A stretch of 30,661 nucleotides of DNA from JAFIHK01 sp041441455 (GTDB lineage Bacteria; Bacteroidota; Bacteroidia; Bacteroidales; UBA932). The position numbers were made by a program, and so were the translations under genes. Below are positions 9,068 to 17,752 of this stretch, one piece after another; positions within the stretch are counted from its first letter, which is position 1, and each line of letters starts with the position of its first letter. The notes under the pieces are model-generated. The model did no database searches. It was not told where the DNA came from and was given only the letters and a program-made list of their open reading frames with translations. Where the stretch lies: the NCBI GenBank assembly GCA_041441455.1, contig JASDTB010000013.1, positions 1 to 30,661 of the forward strand, read 5' to 3'.

Positions 9068-9651
9068 GATTTATGGGGGGCATAATGCTTAGGTTCAAGG
9101 AAGAACCTTTCGCTGCTTAATATTTCTTTGATTAATTCGTCTACGGTCTCTACAACAATTAAACCATTATGATAGTTGGAATTCAAAAAACATTTTTCTA
9201 CTAGATGATCAAACAAAGAGATCAAAGGATTATAAAATCCATCCAAATTATATAGAATTACTGTTCCAGAGTATTTGCCAAGTCGTTTTAGAGTGAATGT
9301 CTCAATAAACTCTTCGAGAGTACCGATTCCGCCTGGAAAAACAACAACAGCATCAGTATCATTCCTAAGCAAATCCTTTCTTTCGCTCATAGTTTGCACT
9401 TTGATAAGCTTCTTAAGTCTTCTATGATCGAATTCTAAGTTTGTCATAAATTCTGGCATTACTCCTTCGATTTCGCCACCACACTCTATTGCAGTGTCGA
9501 TCATTATCCCCATTAACCCTTTAGAGCTTCCTCCGCACACTATACCAATACCAGCATTAGAGGCCGCACGGGCAAAATGCTCGGCGGCCTCTTTATACTT
9601 ATCTTCTATGATATCGCTCGAAGAACAATAAACACAGACTCTTTTATGCAT
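9064..9651 (-). CDS. LOG-family nucleotide phosphoribohydrolase (TIGR00730 type)
   Basis: The 195-residue Rossmann-fold protein belongs to the LOG/TIGR00730 family, whose characterised members cleave cytokinin riboside 5'-monophosphates or other purine nucleotides to base and ribose 5-phosphate. The hallmark PGGIGTLEE motif is at 106-114 and the catalytic Arg/Lys pair at R91-K92 in MSERKDLL; the nucleotide-binding start is VCVYCSSSD and the loop CGGSSKGLMG. Older databases label this family 'lysine decarboxylase', which is not supported. It overlaps the polyprenyl synthase start by 4 bp and lies 11 bp after the outer-membrane barrel gene, in a minus-strand run from thioredoxin. Its true substrate in this organism is unknown; AMP-type nucleotides are likely. 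Confidence 0.88.
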   Translation of the reverse strand: MHKRVCVYCSSSDIIEDKYKEAAEHFARAASNAGIGIVCGGSSKGLMGIMIDTAIECGGEIEGVMPEFMTNLEFDHRRLKKLIKVQTMSERKDLLRNDTDAVVVFPGGIGTLEEFIETFTLKRLGKYSGTVILYNLDGFYNPLISLFDHLVEKCFLNSNYHNGLIVVETVDELIKEILSSERFFLEPKHYAPHKS

Positions 9652-9662
9652 ATCTTTTTAAT

Positions 9663-10298
9663 TTAAAACAAGAATGCTAATGAAAGTTGAAATCCTCTCA
9701 ACTTTGTGCCATTCAATGTTGTATTGCTAGATTTACCAAGATTTCCCAAAGACCAATTGTATTTACCTGATACTTGGAACTTCCAGATATCAACACCTGC
9801 TCCTAAACCTACTCCATAGTCGAATCTATTGAGATCATCCCAAGAGACATTATCCATATCTTCTCCTTTACTTAAAGCGTAAGAGATGAATGGACTCACC
9901 TGAACATATGGTCTAAAAAGAAGAAGGTCAATTCCCCATTGAATATTTACAGGAAGTTCTAGATAGCTCAACGTAGCCTTTGTTGGCATATACTGAACTT
10001 GAGGAGCAACTATTCCAGGGCCAGGAGAAACTACATATGTACTAAGATAGTCAATCTCTGTTCCTTTTGTTGTGAACATCAATTCTGGTTGTAAAGCAAG
10101 TCCCACCAAAGGAACCTTGAACTGCAGCAAGATTCCGAAGTTGTAACCGGTACTGTTTTTCAGCGTTGGTGAACCAGCAAGGTTTAGATCAGAAAAGGTG
10201 TTAAAATTCAATCCTCCTTTGATACCAAATTTTGCCTGTGCATTTGATACTGGCGCAATCAGTACTAATGCAATGATAACTAATAGAACCTTTTTCAT
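9663..10298 (-). CDS. PorT-like outer-membrane beta-barrel protein
   Basis: A 211-residue protein with a signal peptide (MKKVLLVIIALVLIAPVSNA, then QAKFGIKGG) followed by alternating amphipathic strands. Segments such as FGIKGGLNFNTFSDL, NFGILLQFKVPLVGLALQPE, YLELPVNIQWGIDLLLFRPY and FQVSGKYNWSLGNLG, with a C-terminal strand ending in FQLSLAFLF (terminal Phe), fit the small eight-stranded barrels annotated as PorT or outer-membrane beta-barrel family 2. It therefore likely sits in the outer membrane after BAM-mediated insertion. The role is unknown. It follows thioredoxin by 38 bp and precedes the LOG gene by 11 bp. I see no exact TAnnTTTG box directly upstream, so it may be read through from trxA. 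Confidence 0.8.
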   Translation of the reverse strand: MKKVLLVIIALVLIAPVSNAQAKFGIKGGLNFNTFSDLNLAGSPTLKNSTGYNFGILLQFKVPLVGLALQPELMFTTKGTEIDYLSTYVVSPGPGIVAPQVQYMPTKATLSYLELPVNIQWGIDLLLFRPYVQVSPFISYALSKGEDMDNVSWDDLNRFDYGVGLGAGVDIWKFQVSGKYNWSLGNLGKSSNTTLNGTKLRGFQLSLAFLF

Positions 10299-10336
10299 AA
10301 TAATAATTTTTTAAGGTTATTGTCTGGGACCCTATT

Positions 10337-10654
10337 TTACATTAATGCATTAAGCTTTGCGATAATGTTTGCTTTTGTTGTAGATCCAACTATCTTATCC
10401 TTCAATTCTCCATTTTTGAAAAACAGGATTGTAGGAATATTTCTGATCCCATATTTAACAGGAACGTCTGAACTTGAGTCAACATCACACTTTGCAATAA
10501 CTGCTTTTCCTTCATATTCAACAGCAAGTTCGTCAACAATCGGAGCAATCATTCTGCATGGACCGCACCATGGTGCCCAGAAATCTACCAATACAGGTTT
10601 GTCCGAATTAATTACTATCTCGTTGAAATTTGCATCATTAACTGCTATAGCCAT
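10337..10654 (-). CDS. trxA: Thioredoxin
   Basis: A 105-residue cytosolic thioredoxin that reduces protein disulfides. The active site W29-C-G-P-C33 lies in VDFWAPWCGPCRM, the conserved cis-Pro is P74 in RNIPTILFFKNGE, and the buried Asp (D24) is present. Size and fold order are canonical and there is no signal peptide, so the cytosolic TrxA rather than a periplasmic thiol protein is meant. The 55 bp upstream region holds only a degenerate -7-like TAATTTAG (minus strand, 10689-10682), so it may have its own weak promoter or be read through from sdaA, after which I see no convincing terminator. Confidence 0.95.
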   Translation of the reverse strand: MAIAVNDANFNEIVINSDKPVLVDFWAPWCGPCRMIAPIVDELAVEYEGKAVIAKCDVDSSSDVPVKYGIRNIPTILFFKNGELKDKIVGSTTKANIIAKLNALM

Positions 10655-10709
10655 AATAATCGATTTTTAAGTTTACATCTGCTAAATTAATACCATTTTT
10701 TTAAAAAAT

Positions 10710-11909
10710 CTACTTGTTGCCTAAAAGTGAAGCAAGACCGCCTTCGGCAGTCTCCTTATAGAGACTTGGTAAATCGTGTCCTGTTCTCTTCATTGCCTCA
10801 ATTACAGTATCGAAACTAACTAAATGTTTTCCGTCTGAAAGGAGTGCATACATGTTAGCATCTACTGCTCGTGTAGCTCCAAAAGCATTTCTCTCTATAC
10901 ATGGTATCTGAACCAATCCGCAGATAGGGTCGCATGTCAGTCCCAAAAAATGCTCCATTCCGATTGACGCCCCATACTCTATCTGAGCTTGAGTCCCTCC
11001 AAATAGTTGGACTCCTGCTCCTGCTGCCATTGAGCATGCAGATCCTACCTCCCCTTGACATCCAACTTCGGCTCCCGATATTGACGCGTTCGTTTTAATA
11101 ATGTTCCCAATAAGTCCGGCTGTTGCTAGTGCTTTAATGATTCTTTTGTCTGTGAAATCATAGAACTTTTGATTCAGATAAAGAACAGCAGGGAGAACTC
11201 CTGAAGAGCCACATGTTGGTGCTGTGACAATCGTACCACCAGAGGCGTTCTCTTCGGCAACCGCAAGTGCAAAAGAGAATGTCATTGACCTTCGCTGCAT
11301 TGAGCCTTGATATCCTTTTGCTTTAATATAAAATGATGACGCTTTTCTAGATAGGTTAAGCCCTCCAGGGAGAACTCCTTCCGTCTCCAAACCTCTTTCG
11401 ACAGCGTCTTTCATTACACTCCAAACTTCGGCAAGATAGTCCCACAACTCTTTGTTTTCGTGGATCTCTACATACTCCCAAAATGTTCGTCCATTCTTCT
11501 GGCACCAATCTAAAATATCTTTCATCTTTGAGTGAGGGTAGATCTGTTTCATCTCTCCTCTTTTGCCTGAATCACTCAAGTCTCCCCCTCCGATACTGAA
11601 GGTTATCCATTCCGAAATCACCCTCTTTTCTTGGTCAAGAGCTTCGAACTTCATTCCGTTAGGGTGTTGAGGCAACACGATTTCGGGGCACCAAACAATC
11701 TCGCATTTATCTCTTCCTAATGCTTCAATAATTGCTACATCGGTCATATGACCAACGCCTGTTGCGGCTAAACTTCCATAAAGTGTCACTTTGAAAAAGG
11801 AGGCATCTGTGTGCCTCCCTTTAAAAAGTAACGCAGCCTTCGAAGGTGCCATAGTATGACTACTAGAGGGCCCTTTTCCGATCTTGAAAATCTCTTTGAT
11901 ACTTTCCAT
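10710..11909 (-). CDS. sdaA: L-serine ammonia-lyase (iron-sulfur, single chain)
   Basis: The 399-residue enzyme deaminates L-serine to pyruvate and ammonia with a 4Fe-4S cluster. The N-terminal beta domain opens with FKIGKGPSSSHTMAPSKAA, and the catalytic alpha domain has the SSGVLPA segment after TAPTCG. The three cluster ligands are readable: C284 in GCQGEVG, C326 in TCDPICG and C337 in IPCIERN; the 42- and 11-residue spacings equal those of the structurally known Legionella enzyme (C343, C385, C396). No ACT domain follows, so this is a one-chain enzyme rather than the split alpha/beta form. It begins only 3 bp after the PII-like gene of the RND operon, an unexpected partner for a serine catabolic enzyme, and probably shares that transcript. 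Complete. Confidence 0.94.
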   Translation of the reverse strand: MESIKEIFKIGKGPSSSHTMAPSKAALLFKGRHTDASFFKVTLYGSLAATGVGHMTDVAIIEALGRDKCEIVWCPEIVLPQHPNGMKFEALDQEKRVISEWITFSIGGGDLSDSGKRGEMKQIYPHSKMKDILDWCQKNGRTFWEYVEIHENKELWDYLAEVWSVMKDAVERGLETEGVLPGGLNLSRKASSFYIKAKGYQGSMQRRSMTFSFALAVAEENASGGTIVTAPTCGSSGVLPAVLYLNQKFYDFTDKRIIKALATAGLIGNIIKTNASISGAEVGCQGEVGSACSMAAGAGVQLFGGTQAQIEYGASIGMEHFLGLTCDPICGLVQIPCIERNAFGATRAVDANMYALLSDGKHLVSFDTVIEAMKRTGHDLPSLYKETAEGGLASLLGNK

Positions 11910-11912
11910 AAT

Positions 11913-12206
11913 CTAAACTAAAGATTCTGCGTCCCAACTGAATACCCTTAAACCTTGTTTTTCTGCCGATTGATTTAGGCCTTTCAACTCCTTCACCAAT
12001 TTTGGCAATAACTCTTCTTCGACAACAGCCATAATAGCCATATTCTTCGAAGGCCAAGCGTGCGAGCCGTAGTGTGGCTCTCCTCTCTCAGTTCCTCTGC
12101 CTTGTACATCGACCCATTTTGTAAAACCTCGAACACTACAATTGTCCAAAATTTCCATTATAACCTGAGAGTGCGCCTGATTAAATACTATCATTAATGA
12201 TTTCAT
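11913..12206 (-). CDS. Small PII-like protein in the RND efflux operon
   Basis: I chose the ATG at 12204-12206 (97 residues, MKSLMIVFNQAHSQ...). A longer in-frame start at 12314 would overlap the RND gene by 95 bp and add residues that are only an out-of-frame copy of the pump's C-terminus. The remaining protein starts 13 bp after the pump stop. The pattern beta-alpha-beta-beta-alpha-beta and the VRGFTKWVDVQGRGTERGEP segment resemble the PII superfamily (GVxGxTVxxVxGxGxxxG), with the T-loop much shortened and no uridylylated Tyr. Small PII-like proteins such as DUF3240 occur beside metal RND pumps in other phyla. A ligand- or metal-sensing role towards the pump is inference. The spacing to sdaA is 3 bp. 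A weak match only; family unproven. Confidence 0.65.
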   Translation of the reverse strand: MKSLMIVFNQAHSQVIMEILDNCSVRGFTKWVDVQGRGTERGEPHYGSHAWPSKNMAIMAVVEEELLPKLVKELKGLNQSAEKQGLRVFSWDAESLV

Positions 12207-12219
12207 AAATTTCTGAAAA

Positions 12220-15200
12220 TTAATTTTTTGCAACTTTTCTAAGTTTTGCCATCTTTCTTCTCTTCCTTTTAATGTCACCAATATGGAAACTTGCATAAAT
12301 TGTAGGAACAACAATTAGTGTTAAGAAGGTAGACAATGTTAGACCACCAATAATTGCTATACCCATAGGCTGCCAAGTCTCTGAACCCTCACCAATCCCC
12401 ATTGCCATAGGAACCATACCAAGAATAGTTGTAGCTGTTGTCATTAAAACTGGCCTTAAACGTGAGTTTCCTCCATTTAAAACACCTCTCATAACACTCA
12501 TTCCCCTCTCTCTGTTCAGATTTATGTAGTCGATTAAAACAATTCCATTTTTTACAACAATTCCGACAAGCATAACACTTCCAATCAATGCTATCAAGCT
12601 AAGTGGTGTGTTGGTTAACCAAAGGGCAACGAATACTCCAGTAAAAGCAAATAAGATTGAGGTCATAATTATAAACGGATCCCTGAATGATTCAAACTGC
12701 GCTGCCATAACAATATACACAAGCATTATTACCAAAATTAATAAGGTAAACATATCTCTAAATGAATCTTGCTGGTCTTCAATAGTACCAGAGGCTTTCA
12801 CTGCAATCATTGGTGGTAATTGTAGTTTAGCAACCTCTTTGTTTACATCTTTGGCAATGTCACCTAAGGCTCTTTTATAGATCAAACCAGATACCTTGAT
12901 TACCCTCTCTCTGTCTAAGTGCTCAATTGTTGGAGGGGCAAATCCCTCAATTACCGAACCTACTTCAGCTAATCTAACACTCTTCCCTTGCGAATTATAG
13001 ATCAATATGTTTTCAATATCCTCTATACTTTGACGGTTTTTAAGATCGTTTCTTACAACAATATCATACTCCTCTCCAGCCTCACGGAATTTTGATGTGA
13101 TAATACCATTAATCCTGTTTCTTACGGCAGAAGCTGCAGATGTTAGCGAAATATTATTCATCGCTAGTTTTTTTCTGTCAAAAACAACTTTAAGTTGAGG
13201 CATATAATCTTCCCTTGAAAGCTTTACATCTCTAAGACCTTCTGTTTTTTTCATAATCTCAGAGACCTTTTTGGCTACTTTTTCGGCATCATCCATGTTG
13301 TAGCCTAAAACATTCATTTCAAAGGTACTTCCCCCAGAGACCATGCCTCTATTTGATCCACCAGGAATTACCTCATATCTATATATTTCGGGGATTTCGG
13401 CAAGATCCTTTCTTATTTCATCTGATATCTCGAAAATATCTCGCTCTCTTTCAGATGCTTTAACAAGTCTAGCAGTATAGGTTATCAGATGGGTTCCAGA
13501 GTTTCTCATCGACATAAAGACATTTGATCCATCGGATTGTCCCATCATCGATTGATAAACTTCTACTTCTGGATATTTCTCTTTCCATTTAGTGTATAGA
13601 TAATTATTTAGCTTACGAGCTTGTTCAACTCTAGTTCCGACAGGTAACTCAACATTAATTCCTATTTGAGAATTATCTGTTGCTGGGAAAAAGTCTGCTC
13701 CAACAAGAAAAACTAAAAATATACTACTAACAAACATTAAAAAAGGAGCTATAATTACTGTAAATCTATGCTTTAATGAATATCTTAAAGTAGATACATA
13801 TACTCTATCTAAGGAGTTTAAGAATTTTTCAATAGGTGCATAGATATAGCTAAATGCTTTACTTCTCTTAGGATCTTTTCTCATCATCTTGGAAGCAAGC
13901 ATTGGAGTAAGGGTCAATGCGGCATATGTAGAGACTGCGATGATTATTGTAACAATCCATCCAAGCTGTTTGAACATAATTCCAGCAAGACCTGTCACCA
14001 TTGTAAGCGGGAAGAATACTGCAATGATTGTAAGTGTTGAGGCGATAACAGCAACCGCTACCTCATTAGTAGCATAAATAGCTGCATCTTTTGGTTTACT
14101 ACCCCGTTCAATATGCGTCGTTATATTCTCCAAAACAACAATAGCATCATCTACAACCATTCCAATCGCTATCGAAAGCGAACTTAAGGATATAATATTC
14201 AAAGTATTACCAGTTACCATAAGGTAGATAAAGGCAGCTACTAACGAAACTGGGATTGTTAAGATAATGATAACGGTAGCTCTCCACCTTCCAAGGAAGA
14301 ATAGAACAACTAACATCACAAACACACCTGCTAGCACGACTGTCTCAGTAAGTGAGCTGATACTATCTTTGATAAACTCCGAAGTATCAAGAATCATGTC
14401 AAGCTTTATATCTTCTGGAAGTGTATTTTGAATTTCTGGCAATGCAGCCTTTATTCTGTCTGCAATCTCTACCACATTTGCCCCAGATTGTTTTTGGATA
14501 ACAATCGAAGAACCTAGCACCCCATTAGTAAACACCTCTGTTGAACGCTCTTTAAGTGTGTCTTTTACCGTTGCAACATCTTTAACATAGATATTTTTCC
14601 CGTTGAAACTTCCTATTACAATATCATTAAGCTCGTCACTCGCAGAAAACTCTCCATCTACCCTTACTGAATATGTTTGGGTTCCTACATCGATGTTCCC
14701 TCCTGGAACGTTTCTGTTTTCTGCAGAGATAACTGCTGCAAGTTGCTCAACTGTTACTCGATAAGCCTCCATTTTTCTAGGGTCTGCGAGCACTTGTATC
14801 TCTCTTTGAGGTGCACCAGATATTGAAACAGAAGCTACACCATCAAGCCTGTTAATTGGATTGGCAACTTTGTCTTCCAAGATTTTGTAAAGCCCCTGAA
14901 CATTCTTGCTTGATGTTCTAGCAGAGAGAAATGCCACAGGCATCATGTCTGAGCTAAACTTTAAAATTACTGGAGATTCACATTCGTCTGGTAAAAAGTT
15001 CCTTTGAAGGTCAATAACCGAACGGATATCATTTACAGCCTCATCCATACTGGTTCCGTACTCGAATTCAAGTACAACCAGTGATATATTATCTTTTGAA
15101 TTTGATGTGATTTTCTTTAGATCGGTAACGGTACTTAGGGCCGTCTCCAGTCTCTTTGTTACGTTTTGCTCTATATCTGCAGCACTTGCTCCAGAATAGG

Positions 15201-15348
15201 TGGTCATAACGGTTATCTGGTTGAGCTCAATCTTAGGATAAAGATCAACAGACAATCTTGTGAAAGAGAACAAACCTAGAACAACAATAGCGACGAAAAT
15301 CAACGCCGTTGTTACTGGTTTTTTTACTGCACTTTCGTATATACTCAT
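12220..15348 (-). CDS. RND efflux transporter, inner-membrane pump (HAE1 type)
   Basis: A 1042-residue AcrB/MexB-like proton antiporter that exports hydrophobic compounds through a tripartite complex. The N-terminus MSIYESAVKKPVTTALIFVA is TM1, and two periplasmic porter regions lie between TM1-TM2 and TM7-TM8. Twelve membrane segments can be traced. The proton-relay residues are conserved: D400-D401 in GMVVDDAIVVLENI (TM4) and K933 in GIVVKNGIVLIDY (TM10), which exclude a heavy-metal or SecDF-type assignment without proving substrate. The C-terminus is a basic tail. It follows the adaptor gene by 14 bp and precedes the PII-like gene, so it forms an operon with tetR, tolC-like and adaptor genes. 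Substrate range cannot be deduced. Length is normal and intact. Confidence 0.95.
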   Translation of the reverse strand: MSIYESAVKKPVTTALIFVAIVVLGLFSFTRLSVDLYPKIELNQITVMTTYSGASAADIEQNVTKRLETALSTVTDLKKITSNSKDNISLVVLEFEYGTSMDEAVNDIRSVIDLQRNFLPDECESPVILKFSSDMMPVAFLSARTSSKNVQGLYKILEDKVANPINRLDGVASVSISGAPQREIQVLADPRKMEAYRVTVEQLAAVISAENRNVPGGNIDVGTQTYSVRVDGEFSASDELNDIVIGSFNGKNIYVKDVATVKDTLKERSTEVFTNGVLGSSIVIQKQSGANVVEIADRIKAALPEIQNTLPEDIKLDMILDTSEFIKDSISSLTETVVLAGVFVMLVVLFFLGRWRATVIIILTIPVSLVAAFIYLMVTGNTLNIISLSSLSIAIGMVVDDAIVVLENITTHIERGSKPKDAAIYATNEVAVAVIASTLTIIAVFFPLTMVTGLAGIMFKQLGWIVTIIIAVSTYAALTLTPMLASKMMRKDPKRSKAFSYIYAPIEKFLNSLDRVYVSTLRYSLKHRFTVIIAPFLMFVSSIFLVFLVGADFFPATDNSQIGINVELPVGTRVEQARKLNNYLYTKWKEKYPEVEVYQSMMGQSDGSNVFMSMRNSGTHLITYTARLVKASERERDIFEISDEIRKDLAEIPEIYRYEVIPGGSNRGMVSGGSTFEMNVLGYNMDDAEKVAKKVSEIMKKTEGLRDVKLSREDYMPQLKVVFDRKKLAMNNISLTSAASAVRNRINGIITSKFREAGEEYDIVVRNDLKNRQSIEDIENILIYNSQGKSVRLAEVGSVIEGFAPPTIEHLDRERVIKVSGLIYKRALGDIAKDVNKEVAKLQLPPMIAVKASGTIEDQQDSFRDMFTLLILVIMLVYIVMAAQFESFRDPFIIMTSILFAFTGVFVALWLTNTPLSLIALIGSVMLVGIVVKNGIVLIDYINLNRERGMSVMRGVLNGGNSRLRPVLMTTATTILGMVPMAMGIGEGSETWQPMGIAIIGGLTLSTFLTLIVVPTIYASFHIGDIKRKRRKMAKLRKVAKN

Positions 15349-15362
15349 TGTTTGTCAGTTTT

Positions 15363-16400
15363 TTATAATGAAAGGTCTACTCCCGAAGTAACGATTTTTA
15401 CTTTCGCTTTATCTTTAAGTTGAGAGATTCCTGCAATTACGACTTTTTGTCCCTCTTCTAGTCCATTTAGGACTTCGTAAATTTGGCCGCTTCTTTGTCC
15501 AGTTTCGATTTTTATATAATTAACAACATCACCGTCAACAACATAGACAAATTTATCATTTGTGCCTTGTTGTTTAATTACTGCTTTGTCTGGAACGACT
15601 AGTCTCTTTTTCATCCCAAAGTTTACCTTAGCTCTAGCAAACATACCTGGTCTAATTTGCATTGATGGGTTGTTGATACTTACTTGAACTTGGAAAGTTT
15701 TGGTTGTTGGGTCTATTGTTGGATAGATCAAACTTACTTTACCAGGGAATGTTTTACCTTCGTAAACATCCAGAGTAATATCAACAGGTGTTCCAACTTT
15801 AACTTTAGGGAAATACTCTTCTGATATACTAATCATAATCTTAACAGGTTGTAACTGCATAACAACTAGTATAGGTTGTCCCATAGTAAGGTCTCCGCTA
15901 TCGAAGTTACGCTGTGTCACTACTCCCGAAATTGGAGATAATAGGCGAGTATTTTTATCTAAGTTAGCAATACTCTCTTCGGCAACAGAGACTTGTGTCT
16001 TCATTTGATCGTATTGTTGTTTAGAGACTCCTCCCGCATTATACAACGCTTCAATTCTAGACATGTCGAGCTTTAAGTTCTCTAATTGAATCTTTGCTTG
16101 AGCATAATTTAGATTTTCCATTCTTACTAGAAGTTGACCCTTCTTTACTTGTGATCCAACTTCAACATAAATTTTTTCGATGCGTTGAGCAGATGAACTT
16201 GAAATCATGTTCTTTACGAATGGCTCGATGTTTCCCGTAAAATCGACAATCTGAGCAACATCTGCAGTCTTTACATCTTCAACTTTTACAGTAGCAATTT
16301 TTGCTTCTGTATCTTTGGCACTCTCTTCGGTGTTCTTTGGAGTGCAGGAGATCAACATAGCCGTAACGGCCGAAATCGTTAAAAAAATCTTCCTGTTCAT
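15363..16400 (-). CDS. RND periplasmic adaptor (membrane fusion) lipoprotein
   Basis: A 345-residue HlyD/AcrA-type adaptor that bridges the pump to the outer-membrane channel. The leader MNRKIFLTISAVTAMLISC ends in a lipobox (LISC, Cys19), so it is lipid-anchored. After it come the lipoyl half-motifs (AQRIEKIYVEVGSQVKKGQL and the later LLSPISGVVTQRNFDSGD), a short alpha-hairpin of about residues 100-145, a beta-barrel domain (VGTPVDITLDVYEGKTFPGK) and the membrane-proximal domain ending near GQKVVIAGISQLKDKAKVK. The short hairpin suits TolC-type docking. The gene lies 5 bp after the TolC-like gene and 14 bp before the pump gene. Complete. Confidence 0.94.
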   Translation of the reverse strand: MNRKIFLTISAVTAMLISCTPKNTEESAKDTEAKIATVKVEDVKTADVAQIVDFTGNIEPFVKNMISSSSAQRIEKIYVEVGSQVKKGQLLVRMENLNYAQAKIQLENLKLDMSRIEALYNAGGVSKQQYDQMKTQVSVAEESIANLDKNTRLLSPISGVVTQRNFDSGDLTMGQPILVVMQLQPVKIMISISEEYFPKVKVGTPVDITLDVYEGKTFPGKVSLIYPTIDPTTKTFQVQVSINNPSMQIRPGMFARAKVNFGMKKRLVVPDKAVIKQQGTNDKFVYVVDGDVVNYIKIETGQRSGQIYEVLNGLEEGQKVVIAGISQLKDKAKVKIVTSGVDLSL

Positions 16401-16405
16401 CTGTA

Positions 16406-17752
16406 TTATTGTTTAATATTATTTTCTTGTCCTAAAATTTTCTCGTATTCGTTTCTTGCTTTAATGAAGTCATAGATTGTTTGGTTAAGATTAAGTCTAG
16501 ACTTTGTAAGAGCAACTTCTGTGTCATTAAGCTCTAGCACCGTTCCTGCACCTGTTGAATATCGAACTTTTGAAATTTCGAATCCTTTTTGCGCCTGCTT
16601 TACAGCCTCAAGATCTGATTCGAGTTGAATTTTCGCTCTATTCATCTCGTTTATAGCATTTTTAACAGCTAAAGTCATATTCTCTGAGAGAAGTTGTTTT
16701 TGAAACTCCATCTGTTTGATTCCGACTTGAATCTGTTTCTCCTTCATATTCAATGAGAGTTTATTGAAGATTGGAATCTGAATCACAAATCCTGCGCTTA
16801 GTGAGTTTGCCCAAGTGTTATTAAATGTGAATTTTTCACTCTGCATCTGTAACTGGTAATTCATAAAACCAGCTAATGAAGGCAATCTTTGAGAGTTTAC
16901 AATCTCCATATTCTTCTTGAGCTTGTCCATCTGTATATCCAGAGATTTCAGATTACTATTTGCAGAGAGGTTTATCTCAGATGAAGCAGCAAAAGACATT
17001 ACATCTTTTTCTAAAGACTTAAAATCACCTTCTAGTTCTATTGGCTGATCCATCTTCAAAGACAACAGTACTTTTAGCTGCATTTTTGCCATCTCAAGAG
17101 CATTTTTTGCTTGGCTTAACGATGGTAATATGTTTCTAACAGCAACGTCTGTTCTGATTTTGTCATACTCCGAAGCCATCCCTTTTTCAAACATATTACG
17201 GATATTGTCTGCACTCTCTTTTGCATTCTTATAGCTTTGCTCCAACACATTTACAGACTCCTTCATCATAATAATTCCATAGAATGTATTTTTAACCTGC
17301 ATTAAAAGATCCAGCTTAGTCGATCTAGCCGATTCAAGTACAGATCTCAATTCGATTTCAGATAGCTGAATGTTTTTATATAATGCCAAAGAAAAAAGAG
17401 GCACCTGAAGTGTTCCAGTCACAGCGTAACTATTTGATGATCCAACCTCCATTTTTCCGCCAGGAAAAAAATCAGAGAAGAAGACTGGCTTCAATATATT
17501 GTTCGTATACTGAGCATTTGCCGAAACAGATGGAAGCAACGCGTACTTACTCTCCATTCTTAAATAATCTACCCTCTCAAGATCGTATTCAGCAATTTTA
17601 AGAGTAAGGTTTTCGTTTAGTGCAAGCTCCAGTGCTTGCTCAATGTTGATTCTGACTGTATCCTTGCTCTGAGCTTGAATTTTATTGCTCACTAGCATGG
17701 TTGCCGACAGTACTGCGCCGAGCAGAAACATTTTAATTACTTTGACAATCAT
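16406..17752 (-). CDS. TolC-family outer-membrane efflux channel
   Basis: A 448-residue TolC/OprM-type protein with a signal peptide (MIVKVIKMFLLGAVLSATML, cleavage expected after KIQAQ) and the two repeated long coiled coils of the family. First repeat: INIEQALELALNENLTLKIA near residue 36; second: SANSNLKSLDIQMDKLKKN near 260; late strand segment RYSTGAGTVLELNDTEVALT near 405, matching the typical TolC closing motif. Three copies would form the trans-periplasmic channel that works with the adaptor and pump encoded next. The start overlaps the end of tetR by 4 bp (ATGA), so the repressor and pump genes are co-transcribed and translation is likely coupled. No lipobox is seen. Confidence 0.92.
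   Translation of the reverse strand: MIVKVIKMFLLGAVLSATMLVSNKIQAQSKDTVRINIEQALELALNENLTLKIAEYDLERVDYLRMESKYALLPSVSANAQYTNNILKPVFFSDFFPGGKMEVGSSNSYAVTGTLQVPLFSLALYKNIQLSEIELRSVLESARSTKLDLLMQVKNTFYGIIMMKESVNVLEQSYKNAKESADNIRNMFEKGMASEYDKIRTDVAVRNILPSLSQAKNALEMAKMQLKVLLSLKMDQPIELEGDFKSLEKDVMSFAASSEINLSANSNLKSLDIQMDKLKKNMEIVNSQRLPSLAGFMNYQLQMQSEKFTFNNTWANSLSAGFVIQIPIFNKLSLNMKEKQIQVGIKQMEFQKQLLSENMTLAVKNAINEMNRAKIQLESDLEAVKQAQKGFEISKVRYSTGAGTVLELNDTEVALTKSRLNLNQTIYDFIKARNEYEKILGQENNIKQ

Noticed and set aside
9064..9651. Lysine decarboxylase label
   Set aside because: The PGGxGTxxE family was mislabelled; its members are LOG-type phosphoribohydrolases.
10690..10709. A/T palindrome after sdaA as a terminator
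   Set aside because: T6A7-like sequence with no GC stem; this is not enough for a rho-independent terminator.
12207..12314. Longer start for the PII-like gene
   Set aside because: It would overlap the RND gene by 95 bp and add residues that are only an out-of-frame reading of the pump's C-terminus.
12608..12880. Plus-strand frame opposite the RND pump gene
   Set aside because: No family resemblance and no start signals; it lies in a conserved membrane-protein gene.
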